A stretch of 64,000 nucleotides of DNA. Source: Anastatus disparis. Lineage: Eukaryota; Arthropoda; Insecta; Hymenoptera; Eupelmidae. The position numbers were made by a program, and so were the translations under genes. Positions 45,837 through 57,209 of this stretch are shown piece by piece. The stretch's first letter is position 1. Each line of letters starts with the position of its first letter. Where the stretch lies: positions 2,356,001-2,420,000 of the forward strand of contig JAFFSR010000004.1 in NCBI GenBank assembly GCA_017163975.1, written 5' to 3'. The notes under the pieces are model-generated. The model made no database searches. It had not been told where the DNA came from and saw nothing but the letters and a program-made list of their open reading frames with translations.

Positions 45837-47699
45837 GATGTTTTTTTAAATTGGCTTACGCTTACGTACACGTTTCTCTTCGAATGACCGATGTAGTGGA
45901 TTTCTGACACGTTTTTGTCCTTTTTCGCAGCTGTTTCTCTTTTTATCATCCAGCAGTAATCTGCTAACATGTTGATACCCCAGTTTCCTTGAAATCTACG
46001 TTCAAACTCCTTTAAATCTTGGTGAAATCGTTCACCATGCTCTTCACTAAAGTCTCCGTTATTTTCAGGAAACTGATCAACGTGTGAATCAAGAAAATGA
46101 AGTTTTAAGTTCATTAGACAACCCAATTTTTCAAAATTACGTACCATTCTTTTCACAATAGCTTTATAATTCGTGTCTTTGGCATTACCCAAAAAATTTC
46201 GTCGATACCTCTTTAAAACTTAACCATGCTGCCTTTTCAACATCAGTCATGCTTTGTTCAAAGTTTTCGTCTCTAAATAAAGTTCGGATTTCAGGACCAT
46301 CAAAAATACCTTCATTTAATTTAGCATCAGATTTATGGGGAAATACTTTGCTTATATATTGGAAGCATTGACCGTCCTTGTCCAAAGCTTTAACTAATTG
46401 CTTTATCAATCCAAGCTTTATATGCAGAGGCGGTATCAAAATTTTCGAAGGATTAACGAGTGGATCTTTTATAACATTCTGTTTTCCAGGTTCAAACGAT
46501 TCTCTTGATGGCCAAATTTTCTTTTTTATAGTGTTTTTCTCTATCTCTGCTATCAAACATGCATAAATAACATGGGTACTTCGTAAATCCAGATTGTTGT
46601 CCAAGTATCATAGATAAAATCTTTAAATCGCCACATATTTGCCATTTATGTTCTCTATATTTTATTTTCGTTAAAAGTAGTTCAAGATTGGAATACTCTT
46701 CTTTAAGTACTGTTGAATGTGCTAATGGTATAGGAGCATATTTATTTGTGATATTGAGGAGTACTGCTTTAAGGCTGCGCTTTGATGAATCAATGAATAG
46801 TCGCCAATTTTCAGGTTTGTATATGTTGGGTTTCAATTCATCAATAAGACCTTTCACGTCCGTGCAATAAACCATATTAGAATCATTCTTGAAATAATTT
46901 CAAAGCGCTCTTCTCGATTACGATATGCACATACTTTAGTACCCTTTGTCAACATATTTCGTCTCTTAAACTCTGAAGCCATAAACTCTGATTGTTCCTT
47001 AGATAAACCACTCTTTCTAAATAAATCGTTCAGACTTTTTTGATCAAACTTTTCAACAGTTCGTTCTTCACCCTTAGGAATATACTCTTCATCACTATCC
47101 AGAGAATGTTCTTCAGGTGAACTTAGATCTTCTTCATTTGATGAGCTTCCGTCTGCGGCAATCAGATTTTCAGTTGTTTCATCTGTCGAGTTTTCATCTA
47201 CATTTAGATTCCCTAAGCCTGTTGTAAAACTATCTCTCGAATCTTTATTTTCAAAAATATCTATAAAATTCTTGGATGGAAATTCTATACAAGAAGTATT
47301 AGGATATACTATTCCTTTTTTCTGTATCTCGTCTAAACCTTGTATCTTTGTTAAACAAAAATAGCAATCATTTTCATCTCTTGGTTCCTTCCACTTTGTA
47401 GGTATAGTAAATTTTAATTTGGACCTAGCCTGACTGGTGTTGTATCGATTCATCATGGCATAACATGAAGCACATATATAATGAGGAACCCAAATTTTAT
47501 CCTGTTGAGAAATCTCAATATCAAAACATTTTTGATAGATAAAATTAATATTATCTGTGATTTTTCTTTTGTTTCGTTGTCAAATATATTCTGAACATAC
47601 ATAACAGAAATTATCTTGAGATCCATTACACGTATGGTTAAAACTGTTATTGGATGTACCAGCGCAGTTTAAAAAAGGTTGAAAATTTGAATTAGCCAT
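45794..47699 (-). pseudogene. Transposon-type gene (HGERFHQD family), left copy
   Basis: Reading from ATG at 47699: two Cys pairs (FCYVC, ICASCY), a third (DCYFC), an acidic Ser-rich linker, then the conserved body with FIDSSKRSLKAVLL, ICGDLKILSMILG, YPCYLCMFDSRDREKHY, PPLHIKLGL, SEEHGERFHQDL and MLADYCW. Defects: an in-frame TGA near 47579, a lost A near 46905, an extra A near 46533 and an extra T near 46195. The C terminus runs into (GA)n. I know this family as a widespread multicopy protein in arthropod genomes and infer a DNA-transposon origin from copy number and the flanking inverted termini. The exact superfamily is uncertain. Confidence 0.75.
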
Positions 47700-47709
47700 A
47701 TTGTTGAAT

Positions 47710-48035
47710 TAAACCCCACACACTAGGAATCCTGTTCCGATCGCAGGTGAGTCCGCCGTCCTAGGGGTGATAACTCTCATACCTCCCCAGGCCTAAGTAT
47801 GAGAGCTTTCCGACTTTGACGAGGACAATGTCAACTCGTCGTCGGACACACTACGGCATCATTCTCACATCCTAGTGCTCCCCTGCAGGACAGCGCGCCT
47901 TCGCTGGGTTCGTTACTGCAAAGTATTGAGTACACCGAATCATTCTACACATCCCATTTTCAGGGCAGTTGTCATCGTGACCAATACTTCGCAGCAGCAG
48001 GTTTTTTTTTTAGGTACCCTTATAGAGTACTGATA
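47710..48035. repeat. GC-rich repeat block, possible retroposon tail
   Basis: Sharply GC-richer than both flanks, with a CATACTTAGGCCTGGGGAGG-type tract (minus strand), CGTCGTCGGACACACTACGG and a poly-T run at 48002-48011. On the minus strand this would be an A-rich break before a GC-rich 3' region. Probably a truncated non-LTR or SINE copy. No ORF. Confidence 0.4.
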
Positions 48036-48146
48036 TATATATATATATATAGCTTTGGAAAAAGATCATAAGTCCCATTCGTTTATAAACAATGCTTTAA
48101 GATCAATGACAGTGTACAACAGTGATTAACTGAACGGAGCTTTAAA

Positions 48147-49550
48147 ATGAAACCGAATTCATTTCTAAACAACAGTACCCAGTTTTACAACAGAATAAGT
48201 ATAAATAAAAAATTGACAGATCAAATTGTCTCTGACACAAACACACCAAATGAAGAAGATCTAAGTTCACCTGAAGAACATTCTCTGGATAGTGATGAAG
48301 AGTATATTCCTAAGGGTGAAGAACGAACTGTTGAAAAGTTTGATCAAAAAAGTCTGAACGATTTATTTAGAAAGAGTGGTTTATCTAAGGAACAATCAGA
48401 GTTTATGGCTTCAGAGTTTAAGAGACGAAATATGTTGACAAAGGGTACTAAAGTATGTGCATATCGTAATCGAGAAGAGCGCTTTAGAAATTATTTCAAG
48501 AATGATTCTAATATGGTTTATTGCACGGACGTGAAAGGTCTTATTGATGAATTGAAACCCAACATATACAAACCTGAAAATTGGCGACTATTCATTGATT
48601 CATCAAAGCGCAGCCTTAAAGCAGTACTCCTCAATATCACAAATAAATATGCTCCTATACCATTAGCACATTCAACAGTACTTAAAGAAGAGTATTCCAA
48701 TCTTGAACTACTTTTAACGAAAATAAAATATAGAGAACATAAATGGCAAATATGTGGCGATTTAAAGATTTTATCTATGATACTTGGACAACAATCTGGA
48801 TTTACGAAGTACCCATGTTATTTATGCATGTTTGATAGCAGAGATAGAGAAAAACACTATAAAAAGAAAATTTGGCCATCAAGAGAATCGTTTGAACCTG
48901 GAAAACAGAATGTTATAAAAGATCCACTCGTTAATCCTTCGAAAATTTTGATACCGCCTCTGCATATAAAGCTTGGATTGATAAAGCAATTAGTTAAAGC
49001 TTTGGACAAGGACGGTCAATGCTTCAATATATAAGCAAAGTATTTCCCCATAAATCTGATGCTAAATTAAATGAAGGTATTTTTGATGGTCCTGAAATCC
49101 GAACTTTATTTAGAGACGAAAACTTTGAACAAAGCATGACTGATGTTGAAAAGGCAGCATGGTTAAGTTTTAAAGAGGTATCGACGAAATTTTTGGGTAA
49201 TGCCAAAGACACGAATTATAAAGCTATTGTGAAAAGAATGGTACGTAATTTTGAAAAATTGGGTTGTCTAATGAACTTAAAACTTCATTTTCTTGATTCA
49301 CACGTTGATCAGTTTCCTGAAAATAACGGAGACTTTAGTGAAGAGCATGGTGAACGATTTCACCAAGATTTAAAGGAGTTTGAACGTAGATTTCAAGGAA
49401 ACTGGGGTATCAACATGTTAGCAGATTACTGCTGGATGATAAAAAGAGAAACAGCTGCGAAAAAGGACAAAAACGTGTCAGAAATCCACTACATCGGTCA
49501 TTCGAAGAGAAACGTGTACGTAAGCGTAAGCCAATTTAAAAAAAAACATC

Positions 49551-49588
<38 letters not shown>

Positions 49589-49630
49589 AACATAGACAAA
49601 ATGTTAAGTTTAACGTACACAATAGGCTAA
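48147..49630 (+). pseudogene. HGERFHQD-family gene, right copy with new 5' end
   Basis: An ATG at 48147 opens ~34 unrelated residues, then joins the conserved body at 48247 (EEDLSSPEEHSLDSDEEY). The frame is intact through KKIWPSRESFEPG (broken in the left copy) up to a missing C near 49022, which truncates it. A frame starting at 49019 continues QYISKVF ... SEEHGERFHQDL ... MLADYCW and runs through (GA)n to 49630. The Cys-pair N terminus is absent, so even with the frame corrected it would lack the presumed zinc-binding region. Confidence 0.75.
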
Positions 49631-50218
49631 GTTAATATCTTGAATTTACAGTCAATGCTGTGAAAGACTCTAAAATTAGTATTTCAGACGTAAAATTTTT
49701 AAAAAATCGATAAATTTACCATATACAGTTCTTGTCACCGCCCTCTAGAAGTAGTTTTTACACAATCTGACTTCAAATTCATGATCAGCAATCTGAAAAA
49801 CCCCCAGGATAGTATTTCCAATGTTTATCGACTCTTCAAAAGACGCATGATTAAATTTTAATATTGTTTAAATCCATTTTAGGCAAAATTTCGACTTTTA
49901 CCGATTTCCTCATCTTTTCAGCCCCATACAGAGGACTAGAATCGCGTTAAAAAAATTTGAAGGTATGGTTTCCCGTGTATTTTTTCCCGTAGAATTCGAT
50001 TTTGAAGTCCAATTAACCGTATCTCATGATTTGTTTTTTCTAGACTCGAAAAACCGCAAAAAAACCGTAAAAAATGAGGTTTTTTCAATAAAACTCTGAG
50101 AAAAGGTAGGAAAACCCTATATTTTTATTACAGATTCGGATTCAGCGTCGAAAAATACATGGGAATATGTATGTCCAGTCAAAAGTTCAGACATTTTTTT
50201 TCATTTTGTGGGCCTGTG

Positions 50219-51950
50219 TATTTATTTATCTTTTCTAGTTATTAATTTTTTTAATTTATATAAAATATTCTTCAATCACTTCAAATTCAAAATTCAAAGA
50301 ACAAAATTTTGTAATTACAATTCAAAAATTATATTATCTCAAAATGTTGATATACGTCAAAGTATTAATGATATTTATAAATATTAAAAATTTAAGTGAG
50401 ATTTTCAGTATCAACAATATTTCCTTTACTAAAAGTAAAAAAAAAAAAAATTACAGAGTATGGAAGCTCAGATAATTGCTAGTTAAACATCACTGCTCAA
50501 AGGAGGTCATGTTTTAGGGTCTTGTTAACTTGGAATACCGAATCCATTGGCAACAGATAGTCAATATTGTAGCTAAACTTTAGCTCACACTTTTGATTCG
50601 TGTATTGTTGAAGTAGGACAAGTCCATCTATAATTTGATTAATACGACTAAACAAAAACTATTCTATTTTATAAATTATTTTTACATATTAACTTTGATA
50701 TACAAATGCAGCACAACAAAAAAAAAAAAAAAATATAGCTCTTCATATGTAACCAGAATGTAGTATTAGAGAAAATAAATTGCAAGTAATAATTACTGAT
50801 TTTTAAATTATATACAATTATTAAGAGTGTATCATTATATTCACACTTATCATTATATTTTTGTTATTAGATATTAAAAAATAATTAATAAAAATCATTA
50901 CGAAGTTTAAATTGAATTATCACTTTAAAGCTTGAAATTTATATTTTACAACTTACTAGAAATATTATGAATTTATATTATTGTTATATTATATCACTGC
51001 AAATAATGTATGATAAAGAAAATGTAAAATAATTTTTCGAATGTCTGTTTGTATCATCTAACAGGACCAAGAGACTTAAATTATTCTATTTAAATTAGTT
51101 ACCCACATGAACTTATAATACAATTTGAGATACACCTCTTTTAAACGCATAAAATTATTGGATGATTAAATTTTTGATCCATGTCATTAAGTTTAGTTTT
51201 TAATAAAAATACAAACTTATTAAATGGAATGAATAAAATTTTATAAATGGACACAACTTCTGTTCTACGCTAAATAACCAAAAGCTAATAGAGGGCATAT
51301 AAAAATTTAAATTATGTATATAGAACTTTAGTATTGGACTAGAATAATGAAAAATATATTAAAATTACCAAAAGATTTCCTTGCGTAAGAGTATATTTAA
51401 TTTTATGATGAATTGACATCAGTTTCATCCAGCGGACAGTAAAGATTTACATTGCTCTATTGAATGCTGTTCAATTGATGGGTGAATTGAAGAAAAAAAA
51501 GTCCTAGCAGTCAGTTCGATGTGCAGCAGCAGCCAACTTATTGGTTATAGAGTTGGTCTTCACTTGCCAAGATTAATGATCCTGTAACCAGATATGTAGT
51601 ATTAAAATTACCATATCCATATAAAATTAGAAGGTAATTGTCACTTGGAACCCTTACATATATAGGACTTAATTTAAAAGTACTATAAAAATGAATATTG
51701 TAATGTATGATAACAATAATATAAAATCATTTATAAACTTTTTTAGCACAGATTATTTTTTGAATGAAAACATTTTTTATTATTTAATGTTCATGCGTTC
51801 CTGAAATTCTACTTACTAAAAAAAAATGTCGAAACATCATCTAATTTAAATTCCGTTACGTACAGCATTATCAATTGGTCTTGTGACGTCGCCTTTCAGC
51901 TAAACATACTAACAATGGCGCGCATGAACATTTTCCAATATTATAGCTTT
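50219..51950. other. AT-rich intergenic, no gene seen
   Basis: Poly-A runs at 50436 and 50718 may be retroposon tails. Nothing else is supported. Confidence 0.5.
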
Positions 51951-52179
51951 TACGATTGATATATATGTATATATCATACTGCCAATATGGCCGCCCGATC
52001 ACGTTTTATATTTGTATCAAATTTATGATTTTGCGATTGCTCAAAATACTTTCATGTCCCATAAACAACATCAATTTACTTAAAAATTTTAATAAGTCTA
52101 TTAATGCAGTTTATAGGACATTCGTATATTTACAGCAAACACAAAATGAGCTATCATTATTTAATAAATACCGTGCATG

Positions 52180-52188
52180 AACATATAC

Positions 52189-52249
<61 letters not shown>

Positions 52250-52250
52250 T
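52180..52250. repeat. (TA)n-(CA)n microsatellite
   Basis: TA run ending in ACACACACATAC. The frame over it is an artefact. Confidence 0.95.
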
Positions 52251-52315
52251 ACGGTTTTATGTTTGATAGAAAAAACTATTTTAAAAAAAATCTCTTTTTT
52301 CGCACATAATATCGA
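52250..52315. repeat. Palindromic cap, copy 2
   Basis: ACGGTTTTATGTTTGATAGA and a partly inverse TCTCTTTTTTCGCACATAAT. See 42448. Confidence 0.5.
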
Positions 52316-52409
52316 TAATGGAGTTATTAAGAATCAAGTGTACAATTAAATTTAATTTGGTTAAGCATGGATAATCAGGATTAATTTGAAAATGTGGATA
52401 ATTTTTTAC

Positions 52410-52915
52410 CTTTCAAAGCAGTTAGATAGCATAGGATGATGCTGAAGTTGTGGTTGATAGATAGAAAAAATGGCGAATCTCTTGTAGTTGTTGGTATTTA
52501 TATGAGTATAATAAGGTTAACCTAAAAAGTGCACTATATCACAGTCGCAGCCTTACTGAATCAAGGAGTGCATCGCACGTTGACAAGGAGAAGGCTCGCG
52601 CCTGCGCTTTACGCACTTATACGTGTATAAACGCATATAAGCTTTCCGTGTGATGGCGCTGAACAATAAAGCCAAGCACCAAGAGAAATTTATCCAGCGC
52701 CTCTATACCGGAAATGCATGTTTTATGAAATTATAAAATTCGACTATCAAATGCAATTTTATAATTTATGAAATTAAATTTAATTATGAATTTACATTGC
52801 AAGTAACCACCAACTACGCGTCGAGTCCCGCAATGTAATAGTTCGGACGCGCCTGTCTTTTTATCATAGCTGAGCAATCACTTTAAACGATAAAGGCACT
52901 CGACGCCTGCGCACA
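52410..52915 (-). pseudogene. Exon-like block D, copy 2
   Basis: Retains the donor (GGTAAAAAATTAT) and the reading EFYNFIKHAFPV followed by a stop. The upstream part (CAGCTATGATAAAAAGACAG, then GGCGCGTCCGAA on the minus strand) matches copy 1. An inserted stretch separates the two halves. Confidence 0.45.
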
Positions 52916-53640
52916 CGTCACCGCGCGTACATACAGTTTAAAAAAAATTTTTTTCTTCATAACAAAATGTAATGAATTTTTGCATTGAATTTTTCATTCT
53001 AATATATAGGTGAATTATACTTGATTAACTAATAAACAATTATTATAATAATTACAATTAAAACAATTTATTTAAACGAAGTATATCATCTGATAATTTA
53101 CAGCAATATTAAATTAAATATTATAACAAATTTATTTTGTGATCTTATAAAATTTTGAATTTCTGAATAAGATAATTGTGGCAACTAGTTACTAAATATT
53201 AAATTATAAAACATGGACAAATATCATCTTAATGGAAATTCCAAAGAAATTGATCAGTATTTTATATTCTTAATCACATGTTCGACAAACCTAATATAAA
53301 AATAAATTTAATTTATTAATATTACAATTAACAAGATGTCAAAGTTCCCCATTTTTAATAATATTTTTATTCAAAGTTCATAAGTAAGTAGTGTATCTAA
53401 CTAAGTTCTTTTACTCTAGTAATAAAATTTGTGAGACTAGTGCTTGTTGCAGGAAATTTAAGGAATTAATCAAAACATTTTACATAGAAAGTTATAAAAC
53501 AAAAAGAAAGTTCTTCAGATAATAATCAGTTTATCAATTTTATATACTTTTGAATTTTGAATAACTACAAATATTTACTATATCTATTATTATATATAAT
53601 TGATATAATTGATAGACAGATTCAGAACATTTGATTGCAC
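52916..53640. repeat. Left arm of ~11-kb inverted repeat
   Basis: From CGTCACCGCGCGTACATACA to about TTTGATTGCAC. The inverse lies at 62435-64000, interrupted there by a decamer element. The arm continues past the right edge of the window, so the true outer boundary is unknown. Confidence 0.9.
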
Positions 53641-54440
53641 AATTCAGAGCAACAATGTTTCATAACATAAGAGTTTCAAGGTATGTACTAGATATTATAA
53701 GTAGATAATTGTAAACAAATCATAAAGTTTTAAAAACTGCATGTTCATATAGCCATTATATGCCTGCATTAAATAGCTGACTTTAAATGTAAGTTAAAAA
53801 AAATTATTTCTTTTTTATTGTACTTTGAATAATAATACTATTATTGTAATGATAATTTCCATTAATCATTTATTAAAGAGAATTTTCATTTTAAAAATTA
53901 TTTTTTGCAAACATAATTTCAAATAATATTTTGATTGGTATAAATAACCAATAATTTTTTTATTAGATTTTAACAATGCAACAATGTTCTACTCATAACA
54001 TATCTTGGCAGTATAACAGAAGGCTGCAACGATATAAATCAACTTGTACATAAATTGACTGTTTTGTATGATAGGTAAAATGTTAGTGCTACATTATATG
54101 ACATTTATTAAAGAATATTATGTATGAAACCCCTCAGCACAAATCTTGAATGGAAAAATTATATTTATATTTAATGCATTGAGCAATTTTCTTTAAATCC
54201 TTTTTCGTACATCAAATATATAAAATAATGCCTATTTTGAAATAAATAAATTGAACATTATACATTAATTATTTGTATGCTGCTCTTGATGTTGTGCTAA
54301 GCAATTTTTTTAAAAATATGATATATATTTTATGTGTATGCCACAAGAGGCATCCCTCATTCTTATATTGCTGCTGCTGGCATAGAACATAATATTAGCA
54401 GCATTTTCACGTATGAGGAATATATTCTATCTGAATTTCC
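53641..54440. other. AT-rich, inside the inverted repeat
   Basis: No gene supported. Confidence 0.45.
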
Positions 54441-54441
54441 T

Positions 54442-54923
54442 TTAGATGTTGGTTAAAATTTTGCAGTAAAGCTTACATAAGCAAATATCATGTCCATCTG
54501 AACAACTATGACAAATAATATCCATCAACTTATTTCTAAAATTATTTATAACTTGAATGCTAATATATTGATGTGTAAGTTTTTGTATTGGTAACGTTCT
54601 GCATAATGAATCTAATTGATCAACAAAAGTTGTATCTAAAGTTCCGTTCAACAAAATCTTTATTTTTTGCGATTCTGAGAAACTGCAGAACAGGAATAGA
54701 TGTTTTATTGTTTGATACTAATATGTGAAGAATAACTAGCTTCTGGTAATTTGTCTCTGCCTCTTTCTAAAGATTCCTCTAGAATTCCCAAAATAAAGTA
54801 TAAACATGTTTGTGGATAACCAAGTATTTCTGGTTGCTGAATCACAGTTTTTCTTATATATTTAGCTATGTCAAAACCAAGTAAATAATCAGCAGAAGCT
54901 GTATGACAAATGCTTTGCATCAC
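54442..54923 (-). pseudogene. Two ORF fragments of an unrecognised gene
   Basis: 54705-54923 encodes a 72-residue piece (ADYLLGFDIAKYIRKTVIQQ; TCLYFILGILEESLERG) and 54442-54654 a 70-residue piece (FVDQLDSLCRTLPIQK; KLMDIICHSCSDGHDICLCK). Both look like alpha-helical, HEAT-like protein text, not random AT-rich frames, and both lie on the minus strand in order, so they may be exons or pieces of one gene. I cannot name it. Confidence 0.4.
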
Positions 54924-55004
54924 TAGTAATAATATTCGCTATCTTTACAATGCCCAGTTGCTGTTTAATTTTTTATTCTTCTTCTCAATTTTCATTACCA
55001 ATAT

Positions 55005-55205
55005 CTTCCATATTTAAGCATTCTACAAAAGTGTTTTTCAAAAGCTACTCTTTCAGCTACTGATACAACTGATAATCTTCTGGGTTGTGTAAAAATTATT
55101 CTACATGTTTGATTTTTTGTTGACAATTTTCTAAAATTAATTGAGGGATTTGAGTAGTTTTACCACAACCTGTTTCACCAGCTATAATTATTGCTTGATT
55201 TGAGC
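55005..55205 (-). pseudogene. DEAH-box RNA helicase fragment
   Basis: Motif I is clear ([18 protein letters not shown]), followed after a one-base frameshift by motif Ia (TQPRRLSVVSVAERVAFEK). This matches the MLE/DHX36/YTHDC2-type group of DEAH helicases, which unwind RNA using ATP. The rest of the helicase core is missing, so this is a captured or relic fragment about 180 bp from the 3' end of the LRR gene. Confidence 0.8.
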
Positions 55206-55382
55206 GGTGGCGGCTATGTAGAAAGTGGCAGAATCAAAAACATAAATGTTCACTTGAAATGATATAATAAATTATAAGGCAACAGGTTTCTCAAGCAACC
55301 GTTTAAATATTTAAAATTGAAGTGAAAAATATTTTCTAAAAATGCTTCAGATTACAGTAAGACAACAATATGACTGTATAAC

Positions 55383-57134
55383 TTATGCATTTTTTATGAT
55401 CTTAAGGAGACCATCTATTTTTTCTACAGTAACATTAAATCCGATTAAACGTGACTGAATAATTGCAGGTATGTCTGTCTTGCAATTAATAATTTCAACA
55501 GTTACTTTATTACAATTCATGCATAAGTAACGCAGAAACTCCAGTTTCAGTAATTTTGTTTTTTTTTTACCTAAATTATTTATTATTTTAATGTACTTAA
55601 TATTTATGTTTCTCAGTGACCATAAACTGTCATTAAGAAAGATACTATAATCAATAATCAGGCTTTCTAGCATTGTTAATCCTGAAAAATCAAGAGGGTG
55701 ATTGAACTTAAGACCATTTATTACCAATTTCTTCAAACGTGGAGTTAACTTTATAATTTCTGCTACCTTGTCTTCCAAATCGCGATTATTAGAAATGTTA
55801 AGATATTTTAAATCCTCTGACATCATCAGACGCGGACTATACTCCCATTCGACTAATGGATCTCTTGGATTAGAAAATCCCATCTCCCAATTCTCGATTG
55901 AATTTTTTCCATTAAAAATATACTCAAGGAGCATAAAGTCATAAATTTGCTTGTCGCAATTTCTGCAGTCCCATATGGACAAAGTTTTTAGAGATAAATT
56001 TATATTAATAAAGTCAGCGACACAACGAACTTGGATCCTTTTACAATTATTGATAGTTAACACTCTAAGTTGATTTAAAGGTTGTTCACGTAGAAATTTA
56101 AGACTAAGTTCGTTGTTATTAATAAAATGCAATTGCTCTACATTATCGAATTTTGTTTTTTTATCGATAGTGGTACGAATTTTTCCAAGGACAAGTTTTT
56201 TAATTTTAGTCCACTGACTTAATTTATGTAGTATTTCCAGGGTGATATCAACACCTGTCAGATCTACTACGTTAAGATAACGTAGTTTACCAACTTGAAA
56301 ATTTAACACCTTTATTAAAATACTACTGTTGATATTGTTGTTGGAACCTTCCTTAGTGAAAAAATTTGTGTATTTGAAATTAGCTGCATCATCCAGCATC
56401 AGTGCAAGAGCGTTATCTGCCTGATACCTGCGAACTGATGGATCAAAATCAGTATAAACTTCGTAAAAGATACTATGATAGTGGCATGCTTCATACAGAG
56501 TAAAGAACTCTTCAGTATTTAAATATTTTGTAATTTCTGATAATATTGAAGGTGTACTCAATATATGAATCATTTCTACAGAAAATAAACGCGGATCTAT
56601 TTTGCAGTTGATCGCAATGACTCCCGATCCACAGTGTAGTTCCTCGTGTGGCCTCACACGGATTTTAGTAGTGTTGCCGCTGTCATATGTCCATACAAAA
56701 CGACCCAAAGCAGCATAGCATTGTATGCGACAGGATTCTTTAATAGTTTTACACTTAATAGTAGCTGAAGTTTTTCCAGCATAATAATGTATTTTTTGGA
56801 CAACAAAGTCCGTACATCCTGCGTTTCGGAGCACCACATCAATCTCTTTTTTCGAGGTTCGCATATGAATATTGAATAAAAATAACTTTAAGACAGGTTT
56901 GTTATTCACAAGAAGAACAGGATGTATAGTCGTATGCGGTATATACTCAGTTGTTACGTTTGATCCTATATGCCTTACACATCGTTTTCTTCGGTTATCG
57001 TCTTTACACTGCGCCTCCGCCTTATACTCTTCAAGGTACAACAGGGCTATAAAACAATCAGCCTTAACGTCGTGGCACTGGTGGTTGTCTTTGTAACGTT
57101 GCAATTCAAAGATTGTCTTCTCTAACGTTTCCAT
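55383..57134 (-). CDS. Leucine-rich repeat protein, possible F-box and RRM-like parts
   Basis: Intact single-exon frame of 583 residues with no internal defects. Residues ~82-160 have an RRM-like order (KLFLFNIH, KKEIDVVLRNAG, GKTSATIKCKT), which is only suggestive. Residues ~186-225 (ILSTPSILSEITKYLNTEEFF region) resemble an F-box. From ~283 to ~565 there are repeated LRR units (LRYLNVVDLTGV, LRVLTINNCKRI, LKTLSIWDCRNC, LKYLNISNNRDL, LKKLVINGLKF). F-box/LRR proteins usually select substrates for SCF ubiquitin ligases. I cannot assign an orthologue. It lies between helicase and tandem-repeat sequence inside the large inverted repeat. Confidence 0.8.
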   Translation of the reverse strand: METLEKTIFELQRYKDNHQCHDVKADCFIALLYLEEYKAEAQCKDDNRRKRCVRHIGSNVTTEYIPHTTIHPVLLVNNKPVLKLFLFNIHMRTSKKEIDVVLRNAGCTDFVVQKIHYYAGKTSATIKCKTIKESCRIQCYAALGRFVWTYDSGNTTKIRVRPHEELHCGSGVIAINCKIDPRLFSVEMIHILSTPSILSEITKYLNTEEFFTLYEACHYHSIFYEVYTDFDPSVRRYQADNALALMLDDAANFKYTNFFTKEGSNNNINSSILIKVLNFQVGKLRYLNVVDLTGVDITLEILHKLSQWTKIKKLVLGKIRTTIDKKTKFDNVEQLHFINNNELSLKFLREQPLNQLRVLTINNCKRIQVRCVADFININLSLKTLSIWDCRNCDKQIYDFMLLEYIFNGKNSIENWEMGFSNPRDPLVEWEYSPRLMMSEDLKYLNISNNRDLEDKVAEIIKLTPRLKKLVINGLKFNHPLDFSGLTMLESLIIDYSIFLNDSLWSLRNINIKYIKIINNLGKKKTKLLKLEFLRYLCMNCNKVTVEIINCKTDIPAIIQSRLIGFNVTVEKIDGLLKIIKNA

Positions 57135-57209
57135 ATTACCTGCTGCAAAACATAGCTACGTGTATATTTAATTTTTCCTTTTAAGTAAAAGAACTAAAAG
57201 CCTTGAACA

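Larger units (their letters stand above)
45171..50218. mobile_element. 5-kb unit with 1.97-kb inverted arms
   Basis: Starts CACAGGCCCACAAAATG and ends with the exact inverse. The arms are 45171-47140 and 48247-50218, with very few substitutions and several 1-2-base indels between them. TAT precedes the left end and follows the right end, which suits a 3-bp target duplication (also explainable by AT-richness). Each arm holds the 3' part of one gene, so transcription in both arms runs outward. The 1.1-kb centre holds the gene's true 5' part (left), a GC-rich repeat and a substituted 5' end (right). Confidence 0.75.

Noticed and set aside
45794..46192. Arg/Glu repeat tail as a real protein domain
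   Set aside because: The RERERE tail is the (GA)n microsatellite read through after the conserved region.
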